Source of the DNA: Bacillota bacterium
GTDB lineage: Bacteria > Bacillota > Clostridia > Christensenellales > CAG-138
Reading direction: 5' to 3'
Length of the DNA stretch: 55,078 nt
Assembly: GCA_023455425.1 (NCBI GenBank)
Contig: JAEYCM010000003.1
Coordinates: forward strand, 1 to 55,078
Of the stretch, positions 17,507 to 25,419 are shown one piece after another (positions within the stretch are counted from its first letter, which is position 1; every line of letters starts with the position of its first letter). The notes beneath the pieces are model-generated. The model did no database searches. It was not told where the DNA came from and worked only from the letters and a program-made list of their open reading frames with translations. A program made the position numbers and the translations under genes.

Positions 17507-17633
17507 GGATATTTCGCCTTATGGCGAAATCCGGGGTTCTAAAATCGCGTCACTGGCGCGATTTTTGCTCTTTAGAGAGCACCGAACCCGCTGTCTCACG
17601 AAGCGCCTTTGGGATATCGCTTCATAAGACAGC
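17507..17633 (+). repeat. structured repeat element, copy 1 (three-way junction)
   Basis: After a hairpin (ATTTCGCC/GGCGAAAT, 17511-17530), GGGTTC (17534-17539) pairs with GAACCC (17584-17589) to enclose two hairpins. These are AAAATCGCG/CGCGATTTT around the loop TCACTGG, and TGCTC/GAGCA. A further stem follows: GCTGTCT (17590-17596) with AGACAGC (17627-17633), containing GAAGCG/CGCTTC. The same core with compensatory changes recurs at 52742-52809. The intergenic stretch 17443-17739 holds no gene that I can support. Confidence 0.7.
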
Positions 17634-17739
17634 CCTTTTGCATGCCCATAGGAATAAAACAATCCGGACGATTAAACGGCCCCGCAACGGGCCAAAGATA
17701 GAACAACAGATTTTTTGAAAAGGTTTAAAGGGAATTCGT

Positions 17740-19353
17740 ATGGCGCTGCTTATCACAGACATGAAAGTACCGGTCCAGGCGGGCGAAAAAGAGCTGCCCG
17801 CCATCATCGCCGGGCAGTTTCATATTCCAACGGAAAGCATGCGGGCGCTGCGGCTTGTCCGCCAATCCCTGGATGCGCGCAAAAAACAGGACATCCACTT
17901 TTTGGTTTCCGCATTGGTCACGCTGGATGCTTCCGCAGAGGGTAAGCTGTTAAAACGTGGGGACGCGCGGGTAAAGCCCTATGAGGCGCCGTCAGACTAT
18001 ACGCTTGTTCGGGGCAAGGAGCAGCCGCGCGGACGCATCGCTGTGGCGGGCTTGGGGCCTGCAGGGCTGTTTGCCGCGTATTTTCTTGCGCGGGAAGGGT
18101 ACAGGCCTCTGGTGCTGGAGCGGGGGAGTGATATCGAACGGCGCAAGGAGGATGTCCGGCGGTTTTGGTCGGGCGGGGAGATTGACCCAAACAGCAACGT
18201 CATGTTCGGCGAAGGCGGGGCTGGAACATTCTCGGACGGCAAGCTGACCACGCGCATCAAGGATGCCCGCGCCGCTGTGGCCCTTGAAACGCTCAAACGC
18301 TTCGGCGCACCGGAGGATATCGTATACCAGGCGAAACCCCACATCGGCACGGACCTGCTGCGTCGCGTGGTCAAAGCCATGCGCGAAGAAATCGTGGCTT
18401 TAGGCGGGGAAGTCCGCTTTGGGGCGCGCTTAGAGGATATCCGCCTGCAGGATGGGGCGCTTCGCGCCATCACCGTTAAGCAGGGCGGGCAGGAGGAGCG
18501 GACCGAATGCGCCGCGCTCATACTCGCCACCGGGCAGGCGGCAAGGGACACGTATGAAATGCTGTTCAATAAGGGCTTGACGCTGCTGCCTAAATCGTTT
18601 GCGGTGGGCGTACGTATCGAGCACCCGCAGGAACTCATTGACCGCGCGCAGTTTGGCGCGCTTGCTGGCCATCCGCGCCTTGGGGCTGCGGAATATCGTC
18701 TGGCCGGAAAAAGCGGCGCGCGCGGCGTTTATACGTTCTGCATGTGTCCGGGCGGCTACGTGGTGGGCGCGGCGTCGGGCCCAGGGGAAGTGGTGGTCAA
18801 CGGTATGAGCGACCGCGCGAGGGATGGAGAAAACGCCAACGCCGCCGTCATCGTACAGGTCGGGCCGGAAGACTTTGGGTCAGGCCCGCTGGACGGTGTG
18901 CGCTTCCAACGGGAGATTGAACAACGGGCGTATGCGGCGGGGCTTAAAATGGGTGCGTATTTTGCCCCTGCGCAGCGGCAGGAGGATTTTATGCGCGGCA
19001 CAGCGACAAAATCGTTTGGGGAAGTAACGCCATCTTACAGGCCCGGCGTTTACCCAACGCGGCTGGATACGGTGCTGCCGCCCTTCATCGCCGCAGGGAT
19101 CCGGGACGGCATTGCGGCGTTTTCCCGCCAGCTTGCGGGCTACGGCCTGCCCGACGCCGTGCTGACGGCGGTGGAAAGCCGCACCAGCTCCCCGGTGCGT
19201 ATCCTCAGAGATTTATACGGGGAGGCGGAAGGCGCGCGCGGGGTATTTCCGGTGGGGGAAGGCGCGGGTTACGCGGGGGGAATTGTCAGCGCCGCGGTGG
19301 ACGGCATGCACGCCGCCGAACGGGTCGCTTCCCGCTATAATATCTTGCAATAA
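17740..19353 (+). CDS. FAD-dependent dehydrogenase (COG2509-type)
   Basis: A 537-residue flavoprotein. An N-terminal ~95-residue domain precedes a Rossmann FAD-binding fold (GRIAVAGLGPAGLFAAYFLA, about residues 96-115) and the glycine-rich GEGGAGTFSDGKLTTR. A second FAD contact, FPVGEGAGYAGGIVSAAVDG, lies near the C-terminus. This pattern fits the uncharacterised NAD(P)/FAD-dependent dehydrogenases of COG2509, which are widespread in Clostridia. The substrate is unknown. AAAGG lies upstream of the start. Confidence 0.85.
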   Translation: MALLITDMKVPVQAGEKELPAIIAGQFHIPTESMRALRLVRQSLDARKKQDIHFLVSALVTLDASAEGKLLKRGDARVKPYEAPSDYTLVRGKEQPRGRIAVAGLGPAGLFAAYFLAREGYRPLVLERGSDIERRKEDVRRFWSGGEIDPNSNVMFGEGGAGTFSDGKLTTRIKDARAAVALETLKRFGAPEDIVYQAKPHIGTDLLRRVVKAMREEIVALGGEVRFGARLEDIRLQDGALRAITVKQGGQEERTECAALILATGQAARDTYEMLFNKGLTLLPKSFAVGVRIEHPQELIDRAQFGALAGHPRLGAAEYRLAGKSGARGVYTFCMCPGGYVVGAASGPGEVVVNGMSDRARDGENANAAVIVQVGPEDFGSGPLDGVRFQREIEQRAYAAGLKMGAYFAPAQRQEDFMRGTATKSFGEVTPSYRPGVYPTRLDTVLPPFIAAGIRDGIAAFSRQLAGYGLPDAVLTAVESRTSSPVRILRDLYGEAEGARGVFPVGEGAGYAGGIVSAAVDGMHAAERVASRYNILQ

Positions 19354-19477
19354 CATGAGCCGCCGCTCACACGTATAGATTATATATTGTGCTTGCTTTC
19401 TGACAAAATGGCTGTAAAATATCGTATAATGCAACTAGGGAGAACGAGAACATGCATCTTATAAAGGCGGCTGCCGC

Positions 19478-20194
19478 ATGAAGCATATATACGTATTGCT
19501 GGGCAATTTCGGCAGCGGGAAAACGGAGCTTGCGATCAACCTTGCGGTGAACGCTGCTTTGTCTTCGCGCACGGTTCTTGCGGACCTTGACGTGATCAAT
19601 CCCTATTTCCGCTCGGCGGAGCGGAAGGAAGAACTGACGTCGGCGGGGGTGAAGCTCATTCATCCCGTGTTCGCTTACTCCACCGTGGAGGTTCCGGCGC
19701 TTTCGCCGGAGGTGTATTCCATATTCACAGACCAGTACGATACCGTCGTAATCGATGCGGGCGGCGATCCTTCCGGCGCCACGGCGCTGGGCCAGTACAA
19801 GAATAACTTCGATCTTCTGCCCGAAGGCGCGCTCGAAGTGCTGCTTGTCATTAACCCGTTTCGCCCGTTCTCCGCAACGCCGGAGCTGGTACTGGAGTTG
19901 ATGGAGCGCATCCGGGCGCGCGCGAGGATAGAGATTACCGGGCTCGTCAACAACGCCAACCTTTCTACGGAGACGGAGGCGGAGCACCTCATTGCGGGTT
20001 ACGAACAAATAAAAAAGGTGGCTGAAGCCTCCAACATACCCGTCGTCTATACGACGGGCACAAAAGACAATCTTGAAAGATTTCTTGACTGGGCCAAACA
20101 GCAGAATAAATCGTTGCAATATATCGGCAAGCCCATGCAGATTACATTATATATGCACAGGGATTGGGACCGGTTTACACGGCTGGGGATTTAA
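19478..20194 (+). CDS. MinD/CobQ-like P-loop ATPase
   Basis: A 238-residue nucleotide-binding protein with Walker A LGNFGSGKTE (residues 8-17), LADLDVINPYFRSAE as the switch I-like segment and VVIDAGGDPSGA as the Walker B region. It belongs to the SIMIBI class of MinD/CobQ-type ATPases. It heads the genes for a 2-oxoacid:ferredoxin oxidoreductase and starts 60 bases before the ferredoxin subunit. A role in assembly or cofactor insertion for that enzyme is possible but rests only on position. A perfect -10 TATAAT lies at 19425-19430 with a poor -35. Confidence 0.8.
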   Translation: MKHIYVLLGNFGSGKTELAINLAVNAALSSRTVLADLDVINPYFRSAERKEELTSAGVKLIHPVFAYSTVEVPALSPEVYSIFTDQYDTVVIDAGGDPSGATALGQYKNNFDLLPEGALEVLLVINPFRPFSATPELVLELMERIRARARIEITGLVNNANLSTETEAEHLIAGYEQIKKVAEASNIPVVYTTGTKDNLERFLDWAKQQNKSLQYIGKPMQITLYMHRDWDRFTRLGI

Positions 20195-20254
20195 TATGCC
20201 GTGATAAGCGGAATGGAACAGAAACGACCAACGCGATGAAAGCGAGGATCAGGG

Positions 20255-20461
20255 ATGGCGAAGGTAACGATCAATTTTGAGCGCTGCAAAGGCTGCGGGT
20301 TATGCGTGCGCGCATGTCCCAAGCATATCATGCAGCTCTCTCCCACCAAGCTCAATGAAAAAGGCTATCATCCGGCCGAAGTAACGGATATGGCGGCCTG
20401 CATTGCGTGCGCGGCCTGCGCGCGCACATGTCCCGATGTGGTTATCCGGGTGGAGAAATAG
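20255..20461 (+). CDS. 2-oxoacid:ferredoxin oxidoreductase, ferredoxin (delta) subunit
   Basis: A 68-residue 2[4Fe-4S] ferredoxin with both clusters ligated by CxxCxxCxxxCP motifs (C11, C14, C17, C21 and C49, C52, C55, C59). It would pass electrons from the oxidoreductase to free ferredoxin. It is the first subunit of a delta-alpha-beta-gamma set, in the order common for KorDABC or VorDBAC. The alpha subunit follows eight bases later. Confidence 0.93.
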   Translation: MAKVTINFERCKGCGLCVRACPKHIMQLSPTKLNEKGYHPAEVTDMAACIACAACARTCPDVVIRVEK

Positions 20462-20469
20462 GAGGAGCT

Positions 20470-21540
20470 ATGGCAAAGAAGCTGATGAAAGGCTGCGAGG
20501 CGATCGCGGAGGCCGCCATACAGGCGGGCTGCAAATTCTTTTTCGGGTACCCGATCACGCCGCAGAACGATATACCGGAATACATGTCCATGCGCCTGCC
20601 CCAGGTGGAAGGCGGATGTTTTCTGCAGGCAGAAAGCGAAGTAGCCGCCATCAACATGGTGTACGGCGCGGCGGGTGCAGGGGCGCGGGTAATGACCTCG
20701 TCCTCAAGCCCCGGCATCAGCCTGAAGATGGAGGGCATTTCCTACATCGCGGGCGCGGAGCTTCCGTGCGTGATCGTCAACATGATGCGCGGCGGCCCCG
20801 GCTTGGGCTCCATCCAGGCCTCGCAGGGGGATTATTTCCAGGCCACAAAGGGCGGCGGCCACGGGGACTATCGCTTGGTCGTTTATGCGCCCGCATCCGT
20901 GCAGGAGGCGATCGACGTCATACAGCAGGCGTTTGACGTGGCGGACCGGTACCGTATGCCCGTCATGGTGCTGGCCGACGGCATCATCGGCCAGATGATG
21001 GAGCCGGTGGAAATTAAAACGGTCACGCCCGCGCAGTACGATAAAAGTTGGGCCACGACGGGTTACCGCCCAAATGAGGGCGGCAGGCCGCGCGCGATCG
21101 TGAATTCCCTCTACATTGAGGTGGAGGAGCTTGAAGAAATGAACATGCGCTTGCAGGCGCGCTACCGGGAAGTGGAGCGTTGCTGCGCGCAGGTGGAGCT
21201 TTATAATACCGAGGATGCGAAGTATATGCTCTATGCGTACGGCACGGTGGCGCGCATCTGCAAATCCGCCATCGCACTTCTTGCCAAACGGGGAGTAAAG
21301 GTCGGCTTGGTGCGGCCTATCACGCTCTGGCCATTCCCGTCAGCCGCCGTGCATGACGCAATTGCCCAGCCCTCGGTAGAGAAGGCGTTTTGCGTGGAAA
21401 TGAGCGCGGGGCAGATGGTGGAGGACGTCCGGCTGGCCGTCAACGGAGAAAAGAAAGTGGAAATGCTTGCGTATCTTGGCAGCCGGGTCCCCACCTCGGA
21501 GGATATCGCGAACAAAGTGCTGCAAATGGAGGGGGTATAA
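20470..21540 (+). CDS. 2-oxoacid:ferredoxin oxidoreductase, alpha subunit (KorA/VorB)
   Basis: A 356-residue alpha subunit that builds part of the thiamine-diphosphate site. It opens with KLMKGCEAIAEAAIQAGCKF and FGYPITPQNDIPEY, the typical family start, and has the conserved SSSPGISLKMEGISY region. GGAGGAGC precedes ATG 20470, which decides the start against a longer frame from 20407. With its partners it oxidatively decarboxylates a 2-oxoacid to acyl-CoA, CO2 and reduced ferredoxin. 2-oxoglutarate and branched-chain 2-oxoacids are the likeliest substrates, and I cannot separate them. Confidence 0.92.
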   Translation: MAKKLMKGCEAIAEAAIQAGCKFFFGYPITPQNDIPEYMSMRLPQVEGGCFLQAESEVAAINMVYGAAGAGARVMTSSSSPGISLKMEGISYIAGAELPCVIVNMMRGGPGLGSIQASQGDYFQATKGGGHGDYRLVVYAPASVQEAIDVIQQAFDVADRYRMPVMVLADGIIGQMMEPVEIKTVTPAQYDKSWATTGYRPNEGGRPRAIVNSLYIEVEELEEMNMRLQARYREVERCCAQVELYNTEDAKYMLYAYGTVARICKSAIALLAKRGVKVGLVRPITLWPFPSAAVHDAIAQPSVEKAFCVEMSAGQMVEDVRLAVNGEKKVEMLAYLGSRVPTSEDIANKVLQMEGV

Positions 21541-21542
21541 CG

Positions 21543-22280
21543 GTGGCAGTCGTATTTCAAAAGACTCCTGTTTTAACGGATACGGAAATGCACTATTGTC
21601 CGGGCTGCGGCCACGGCATTGTGCACCGGCTGATCGCAGAGGCGATTGAAGAACTTAAATTACAGGAAAAGGCCGTGGGCGTAGCGCCCGTCGGCTGCTC
21701 GGTGTTCGCCTACAAATACTTTAATATCGATATGCAGGAGGCCGCGCATGGCCGCGCGCCCGCCGTAGCGACCGGCATCAAGCGCGTGCTCGGCCCGGAT
21801 AGCTGCGTATTCACCTACCAGGGGGACGGGGACCTTGCCTCCATCGGCGCTGCGGAGATCGTGCATGCCGCGCACCGTGGGGAAAAGATCACCACCATAT
21901 TCATCAACAACGCCATCTACGGCATGACGGGCGGGCAAATGGCCCCGACGACGCTTTTGGGACAGCGTACCACGACCTCGCCCTTTGGGCGGGACCAGGG
22001 GCACAGCGGAAGCCCGTTACGGGTGGCTGAAATGCTTGCGACCATAGACGGGGCAGCGTATATCGAGCGCGTAGCATTGAACTCCACCGCCAATATCCTG
22101 CGCGCCAAGAAAGCAATCCGAAAGGCGTTTGAAACGCAGATGGCGGGCAAGGGGTTTGCCATGGTGGAGGTTCTCTCTACCTGTCCCACCAACTGGGGGA
22201 AGTCCCCCGCGGAGTCAATGGATTGGCTCGAAAGCGCCATGATCCCATATTTCCCGCTCGGGGTGATGAAGGAGGTATAG
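21543..22280 (+). CDS. 2-oxoacid:ferredoxin oxidoreductase, beta subunit (KorB/VorA)
   Basis: A 245-residue thiamine-diphosphate-binding subunit. It has HYCPGCGHGIVHRL at the N-terminus, GCSVFAYKYF, the cofactor motif TYQGDGDLASIG and NNAIYGMTGGQMAPTT, all standard for the family. The start is taken as GTG 21543, two bases after the alpha-subunit stop, because the family begins close to this point and GGGGGT lies upstream. The gamma subunit follows after one base. Confidence 0.92.
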   Translation: MAVVFQKTPVLTDTEMHYCPGCGHGIVHRLIAEAIEELKLQEKAVGVAPVGCSVFAYKYFNIDMQEAAHGRAPAVATGIKRVLGPDSCVFTYQGDGDLASIGAAEIVHAAHRGEKITTIFINNAIYGMTGGQMAPTTLLGQRTTTSPFGRDQGHSGSPLRVAEMLATIDGAAYIERVALNSTANILRAKKAIRKAFETQMAGKGFAMVEVLSTCPTNWGKSPAESMDWLESAMIPYFPLGVMKEV

Positions 22281-22281
22281 C

Positions 22282-22818
22282 ATGCTGGAGCAAAACCTTT
22301 TCGCGGGGTTCGGCGGGCAGGGCGTGCTGCTGATGGGGCAGCTTTTAGCCTATGCCGGGATGCTGCAAGGCAAGGAAGTGACCTGGCTTCCCTCATACGG
22401 CCCGGAAATGCGCGGGGGCACCGCCAACTGCAGCGTTATCATATCCGATGAAGCCATCGGTTCGCCTGTGGTAAACAGGGCGACGACCGTGATCGCGCTC
22501 AACCGTCCTTCTTTGGACAAATTCGAGGACAATGTGCAGCAGGGGGGCAAGCTGTTTATCAACAGCTCCATCATCGACAGGCCCGCCCGGAGGGAAGACG
22601 TGGAAGTCTATTACGTGCCCTGCAACGAGATTGCGGAGCGGCTGGGTAACGCCCGCGTCGCCAATATGGTAATGCTGGGCGCATATATCGAAAGAACGGG
22701 CAGCGTGGATATAGAAAACGTCATGCTTGCGCTCAAAGAAAAGCTGGGCACGAAGAAGGCGGATCTATTATCGCTCAATCGCGAGGCGTTAAGGGAAGGC
22801 GCCGAGGCCGTACGCTGA
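22282..22818 (+). CDS. 2-oxoacid:ferredoxin oxidoreductase, gamma subunit (KorC/VorC)
   Basis: A 178-residue gamma subunit with the family text NLFAGFGGQGVLLMGQLLA at the N-terminus and SYGPEMRGGTANCSVIIS, which contribute to the CoA and domain interface. It completes the four-subunit enzyme, and the operon ends at the bidirectional terminator at 22841-22877. Confidence 0.93.
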   Translation: MLEQNLFAGFGGQGVLLMGQLLAYAGMLQGKEVTWLPSYGPEMRGGTANCSVIISDEAIGSPVVNRATTVIALNRPSLDKFEDNVQQGGKLFINSSIIDRPARREDVEVYYVPCNEIAERLGNARVANMVMLGAYIERTGSVDIENVMLALKEKLGTKKADLLSLNREALREGAEAVR

Positions 22819-22840
22819 CGGGGTCATATTTCATGCAATC

Positions 22841-22877
22841 AAAACGGACGCGCCAAAGAAATGGCGTGTCCGTTTTT
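22841..22877. terminator. bidirectional intrinsic terminator
   Basis: ACGGACGCGCCA pairs with TGGCGTGTCCGT (one G-T pair), flanked by AAAA on the left and TTTTT on the right, so it can stop the oxidoreductase operon and the convergent minus-strand gene. The frameshifted version of that minus-strand gene reads on through it. Confidence 0.85.
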
Positions 22878-22907
22878 CGTTTGTATGTTCGATCAGTATT
22901 GACTGTT

Positions 22908-23589
22908 TTAATGGGTATCGATATAGGACTGTAACTGCACGTGCCATTCGACCGTATCGTAAATATCCGGCGTCGTAGTCTCGTGAAAGAGCAAATCCAT
23001 CATATGGCGGGGCGTCTTTCCTCCAATGAACATGGATTTGATGCAGGAGACGCAGTATACCGCTGAACATGGATTTGATGCAGGAGACGCAGTATACCGC
23101 GACATCCTCGCAAGGCATGGCGTTTGCTCTGCTTTTCATTTTTTCGTGTACCCGTTCCAAGCGAAGGGCTGGATAAAAGTCATCGCCGCAGCAGACGGAA
23201 CGTGCCCCATGATGTTCCGTTTCAACGACTTCGATATCCATTTTGGATAAAAGAGATCTGACGGCTGAATGAACCTGGGGTTTTTCCCTGATCGGGCAGG
23301 CATCGTGCACCGACATTTTTGCGCTATGATACTGGGGGTAGGGGAATGCATGCAATTGGTCAAGCACCTCCCATAAAGAAATCGTGCTGACGCCCGGATA
23401 CAAGCTTCTGAACCGCCGGTCACAGCCTGCGCAGACGGAACCTTCCTCCACATGCGGATCATGGCGGCAACAAATTTTGTGCAGTTCCACATCGCCATAA
23501 TGCTTGTCTAGAAACGCTAAGATTCGTTCTTCCATAACTGGCTTGTAAATGCTCAAAGCGCATCCCGGATTAAAATAGGTTTTGCCCAA
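22908..23589 (-). pseudogene. Cys-rich (CCG/heterodisulfide-reductase-like) protein, frameshifted by a 37-bp tandem duplication
   Basis: From 23589 the frame encodes a Cys-rich protein: FNPGCALSIYKP at the start, HKICCRHDP, VCAGCDRRF, HDACPIREKP and ARSVCCGDDF. These resemble the CCG domains of heterodisulfide-reductase-like and Fe-S proteins. After VAVYCVSCIKSMF an exact 37-bp duplication (23027-23063 and 23064-23100) shifts the frame. The original tail, resuming as IGGKTPRHMMDLLFHE, continues in another frame to a stop at 22908, just before the terminator. The shifted frame instead runs through the terminator to 22831. The ancestral protein would be about 215 residues. Confidence 0.75.
23027..23100. 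repeat. perfect 37-bp tandem duplication
   Basis: Two exact adjacent copies of a 37-base unit beginning TGAACATGGATTTGATGCAG and ending TATACCGC. Because 37 is not a multiple of three, the duplication breaks the reading frame of the minus-strand gene. Confidence 0.97.
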
Positions 23590-23700
23590 ATTCGTTACTC
23601 CTTTACATGCATGACGGCTCCAGCGAACTGCTTTATTTTACTACATATGCCGCCTGAAATCTACCGTAATGATGTTGGCCCGTCCAAGACGGCAGAGGAT

Positions 23701-23738
23701 CAAAACCAACAGCGGCAGGGAAGACCCTGCCGCTGTTG
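23701..23738 (-). terminator. intrinsic terminator after DEAD-box helicase
   Basis: CAACAGCGGCAGGG pairs perfectly with CCCTGCCGCTGTTG across a four-base loop, 26 bases beyond the helicase stop. On the minus strand a short GTTTTG follows, so the U tract is weak. Confidence 0.7.
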
Positions 23739-23763
23739 CATGCATAGAGTGTTTACGTTTGTA

Positions 23764-25047
23764 TTACCGGAACGAGGAAGCGCGCCGGTTCTTGCCGCGC
23801 TGGCCGAAATGCCGTGTCTGCGAGGAGGCGCGGGAAGAGCTTGCGGCAGCGGGAGCGACATAGCCCGGCTGCTGCCCGTAGGGGCGCGCCTTGCGCACAA
23901 AATCCGCATCCGCGATATCGTCCTCAATGGCGGGGCCGGTGGGGATGATAATGGCCTTGATGCTGCGCATCATCTGCTTTAACTGTTCCCGTTCGCGCGG
24001 GAAGATCAGCGTGTAGGAAACTCCCTGCTGTTCTGCTCTTCCGGTACGGCCGATGCGGTGGACATACGAATCGCTGTCCATAGGGATATCGTAGTTGATG
24101 ACCGCGTCAATGTGGTACACGTCAATGCCGCGGGAAGCGACGTCGGTCGCAACCAGGATACGCAGTTCTCCCGTGCGGTATTTTGCCATGACCTTATCAC
24201 GCTGGTTCTGGCGCATGTCCCCGTGCAGGGCATCCGCGAGGAAGCCGTTTTTCTGAAGGCTTGTTGCCAGCCTGTCCGCCATACGCTTGGTATTGACAAA
24301 TATCAGGGAAAGGCCGAAATCCTCTTCGCGAAGAAGCTTTGTAAGCGCCCCTTCCTTTGCGCCGGTGCGGACTTCGGAGTAGTACTGCTTGACAGAGTCA
24401 ACCGTCAGCGAGCTTTGCGCAATGGTAAGCTGTTCGGCGTCCTTCTGGAAGGTCTTTGCGATATCCAGCACACCTTTGGACATGGTTGCGGAAAACAGCG
24501 CCGTCTGGCGCTCGGTCGGCACGCTTTCCAGTATGCGGGTCAAATCGGGGCGGAAGCCCATATCAAGCATACGGTCCGCTTCATCGAGTATTACGGTGCG
24601 CACATCGTTGAGGCGGATGGTCTTCCGGGCGATATGGTCCAATAACCTGCCCGGCGTCGCAACGATGATCTGCGGCCTGCGGCGCAATGCCGCAAATTGC
24701 TTTTCAATGCGTTCGCCGCCGAATATGGCGACCACCCGGAGCCCGGGTTTGCTCTGCGTGAGGGATTTCATGACGCTTGCAATCTGTACCGCAAGCTCCC
24801 GCGTGGGGCAGAGCACAATGGTCTGTACGGTGGAAGACAAAGCGTCCATGCGCTCCACCACGGGGATACCGAAGGCACAGGTTTTGCCTGTGCCGGTGGG
24901 GGCTTGTACCGTAATGTCCCCGCCTTTTAAAAGCGGAGCGATGGAGAGCTGCTGCACGGGCGTAGCCGAAGAGAAACCCATGCGTCCAAGCGTTTCCAGC
25001 ATGGGAGCGGAAACGCCCAATTGTTTAAAAGTTACGGATTGAATCAT
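23764..25047 (-). CDS. DEAD-box RNA helicase
   Basis: A 427-residue ATP-dependent RNA helicase. The start at 25047 gives the normal family N-terminus (MIQSVTFKQLGVSAPML). The motifs, in order, are: Q motif (Phe7 and ATPVQQ), motif I APTGTGKT (about 49-56), PTRELA, TPGRLLDH, motif II LDEADRMLDMGF, motif III SAT, then TDVASRGIDV and YVHRIGRTGR in the second RecA domain. A short basic Ser/Arg-rich tail follows. Such helicases remodel ribosomal RNA or mRNA and are often cold-induced. No ribosome-binding site lies directly before the start. Instead the start overlaps the stop of a short upstream frame, and the leader holds a terminator-like hairpin. Confidence 0.93.
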   Translation of the reverse strand: MIQSVTFKQLGVSAPMLETLGRMGFSSATPVQQLSIAPLLKGGDITVQAPTGTGKTCAFGIPVVERMDALSSTVQTIVLCPTRELAVQIASVMKSLTQSKPGLRVVAIFGGERIEKQFAALRRRPQIIVATPGRLLDHIARKTIRLNDVRTVILDEADRMLDMGFRPDLTRILESVPTERQTALFSATMSKGVLDIAKTFQKDAEQLTIAQSSLTVDSVKQYYSEVRTGAKEGALTKLLREEDFGLSLIFVNTKRMADRLATSLQKNGFLADALHGDMRQNQRDKVMAKYRTGELRILVATDVASRGIDVYHIDAVINYDIPMDSDSYVHRIGRTGRAEQQGVSYTLIFPREREQLKQMMRSIKAIIIPTGPAIEDDIADADFVRKARPYGQQPGYVAPAAASSSRASSQTRHFGQRGKNRRASSFR

Positions 25048-25115
25048 GCGCGTGTTTGTTCTATCTCGTTTGCCTGTGCCCGCAAAAGCAGCCGAACGTG
25101 GTTCGTCATCTTCAT
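25044..25115 (-). CDS. possible short upstream ORF coupled to helicase start
   Basis: A 23-codon frame (ATG at 25115; it could begin further upstream at TTG 25157, which lies 15 bases behind AAGGAGG at 25173-25179) ends with TGA overlapping the helicase ATG (ATGA). The helicase lacks its own ribosome-binding site, so coupled translation is plausible. The peptide is not recognised. Confidence 0.35.
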   Translation of the reverse strand: MKMTNHVRLLLRAQANEIEQTRA

Positions 25116-25209
25116 CGGCGCTCGCGAGCAAGCAAATCTTGCGCGCACACCGGCACCAAAGCGAAGGATAGATGCCTCCTTAAAAATTTTATATTATTGT
25201 ATTCTTCAT

Positions 25210-25268
25210 AAAAAAACACATGTTGTTTGTAAATCATCAACGAACCATGACTTACAAAAACATGTGAG
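25210..25268 (-). promoter_or_regulatory. terminator-like attenuator in DEAD-box helicase leader
   Basis: On the minus-strand RNA, bases 25266-25248 pair with 25236-25217 to give about 19 base pairs with one bulged C and one U-G pair, followed at once by seven U (25216-25210). Flaws present on the plus strand (an A-C mismatch) disappear on the minus strand, so the hairpin is built for minus-strand RNA. It begins about 20 bases after the expected start of the helicase transcript, making it an attenuator or the end of a short leader RNA. The 372-base gap 25048-25419 otherwise holds only the promoter, the short frame and the next terminator. Confidence 0.65.
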
Positions 25269-25295
25269 ACAATGATGCTTTAGAATACATATGTA

Positions 25296-25324
25296 ATCCT
25301 ACCATAAGCCTTGGAATTTGTCAA
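25296..25324 (-). promoter_or_regulatory. promoter of the DEAD-box helicase leader
   Basis: On the minus strand, TTGACA (25324-25319) and TAGGAT (25301-25296) are 17 bases apart, placing the start near 25289, upstream of the attenuator hairpin. Confidence 0.6.
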
Positions 25325-25360
25325 GCGGAGACGGCAAAGGAAATCCATAAATATACAACG

Positions 25361-25393
25361 AAAAGCAAGGGCTGTGCCAAACACAACCCTTGC
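25361..25393 (-). terminator. intrinsic terminator after PRC-barrel gene
   Basis: GCAAGGGCTGTG pairs with CACAACCCTTGC (one mismatch on plus that becomes a G-U pair on minus), followed on the minus strand by TTTT, 27 bases beyond the stop. Confidence 0.75.
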
Positions 25394-25419
25394 CTGTTAA
25401 TCAGGAGTGAAGCCGGAGG

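Noticed and set aside
17485..17718. 77-codon plus-strand frame after cdaR
   Set aside because: It runs through the repeat element's hairpins, so the apparent frame is a by-product of structured RNA-like sequence. The peptide resembles nothing.
23027..23100. Tandem repeats as a CRISPR array
   Set aside because: Only two directly adjacent copies with no spacer, inside a coding frame. No cas genes are nearby.
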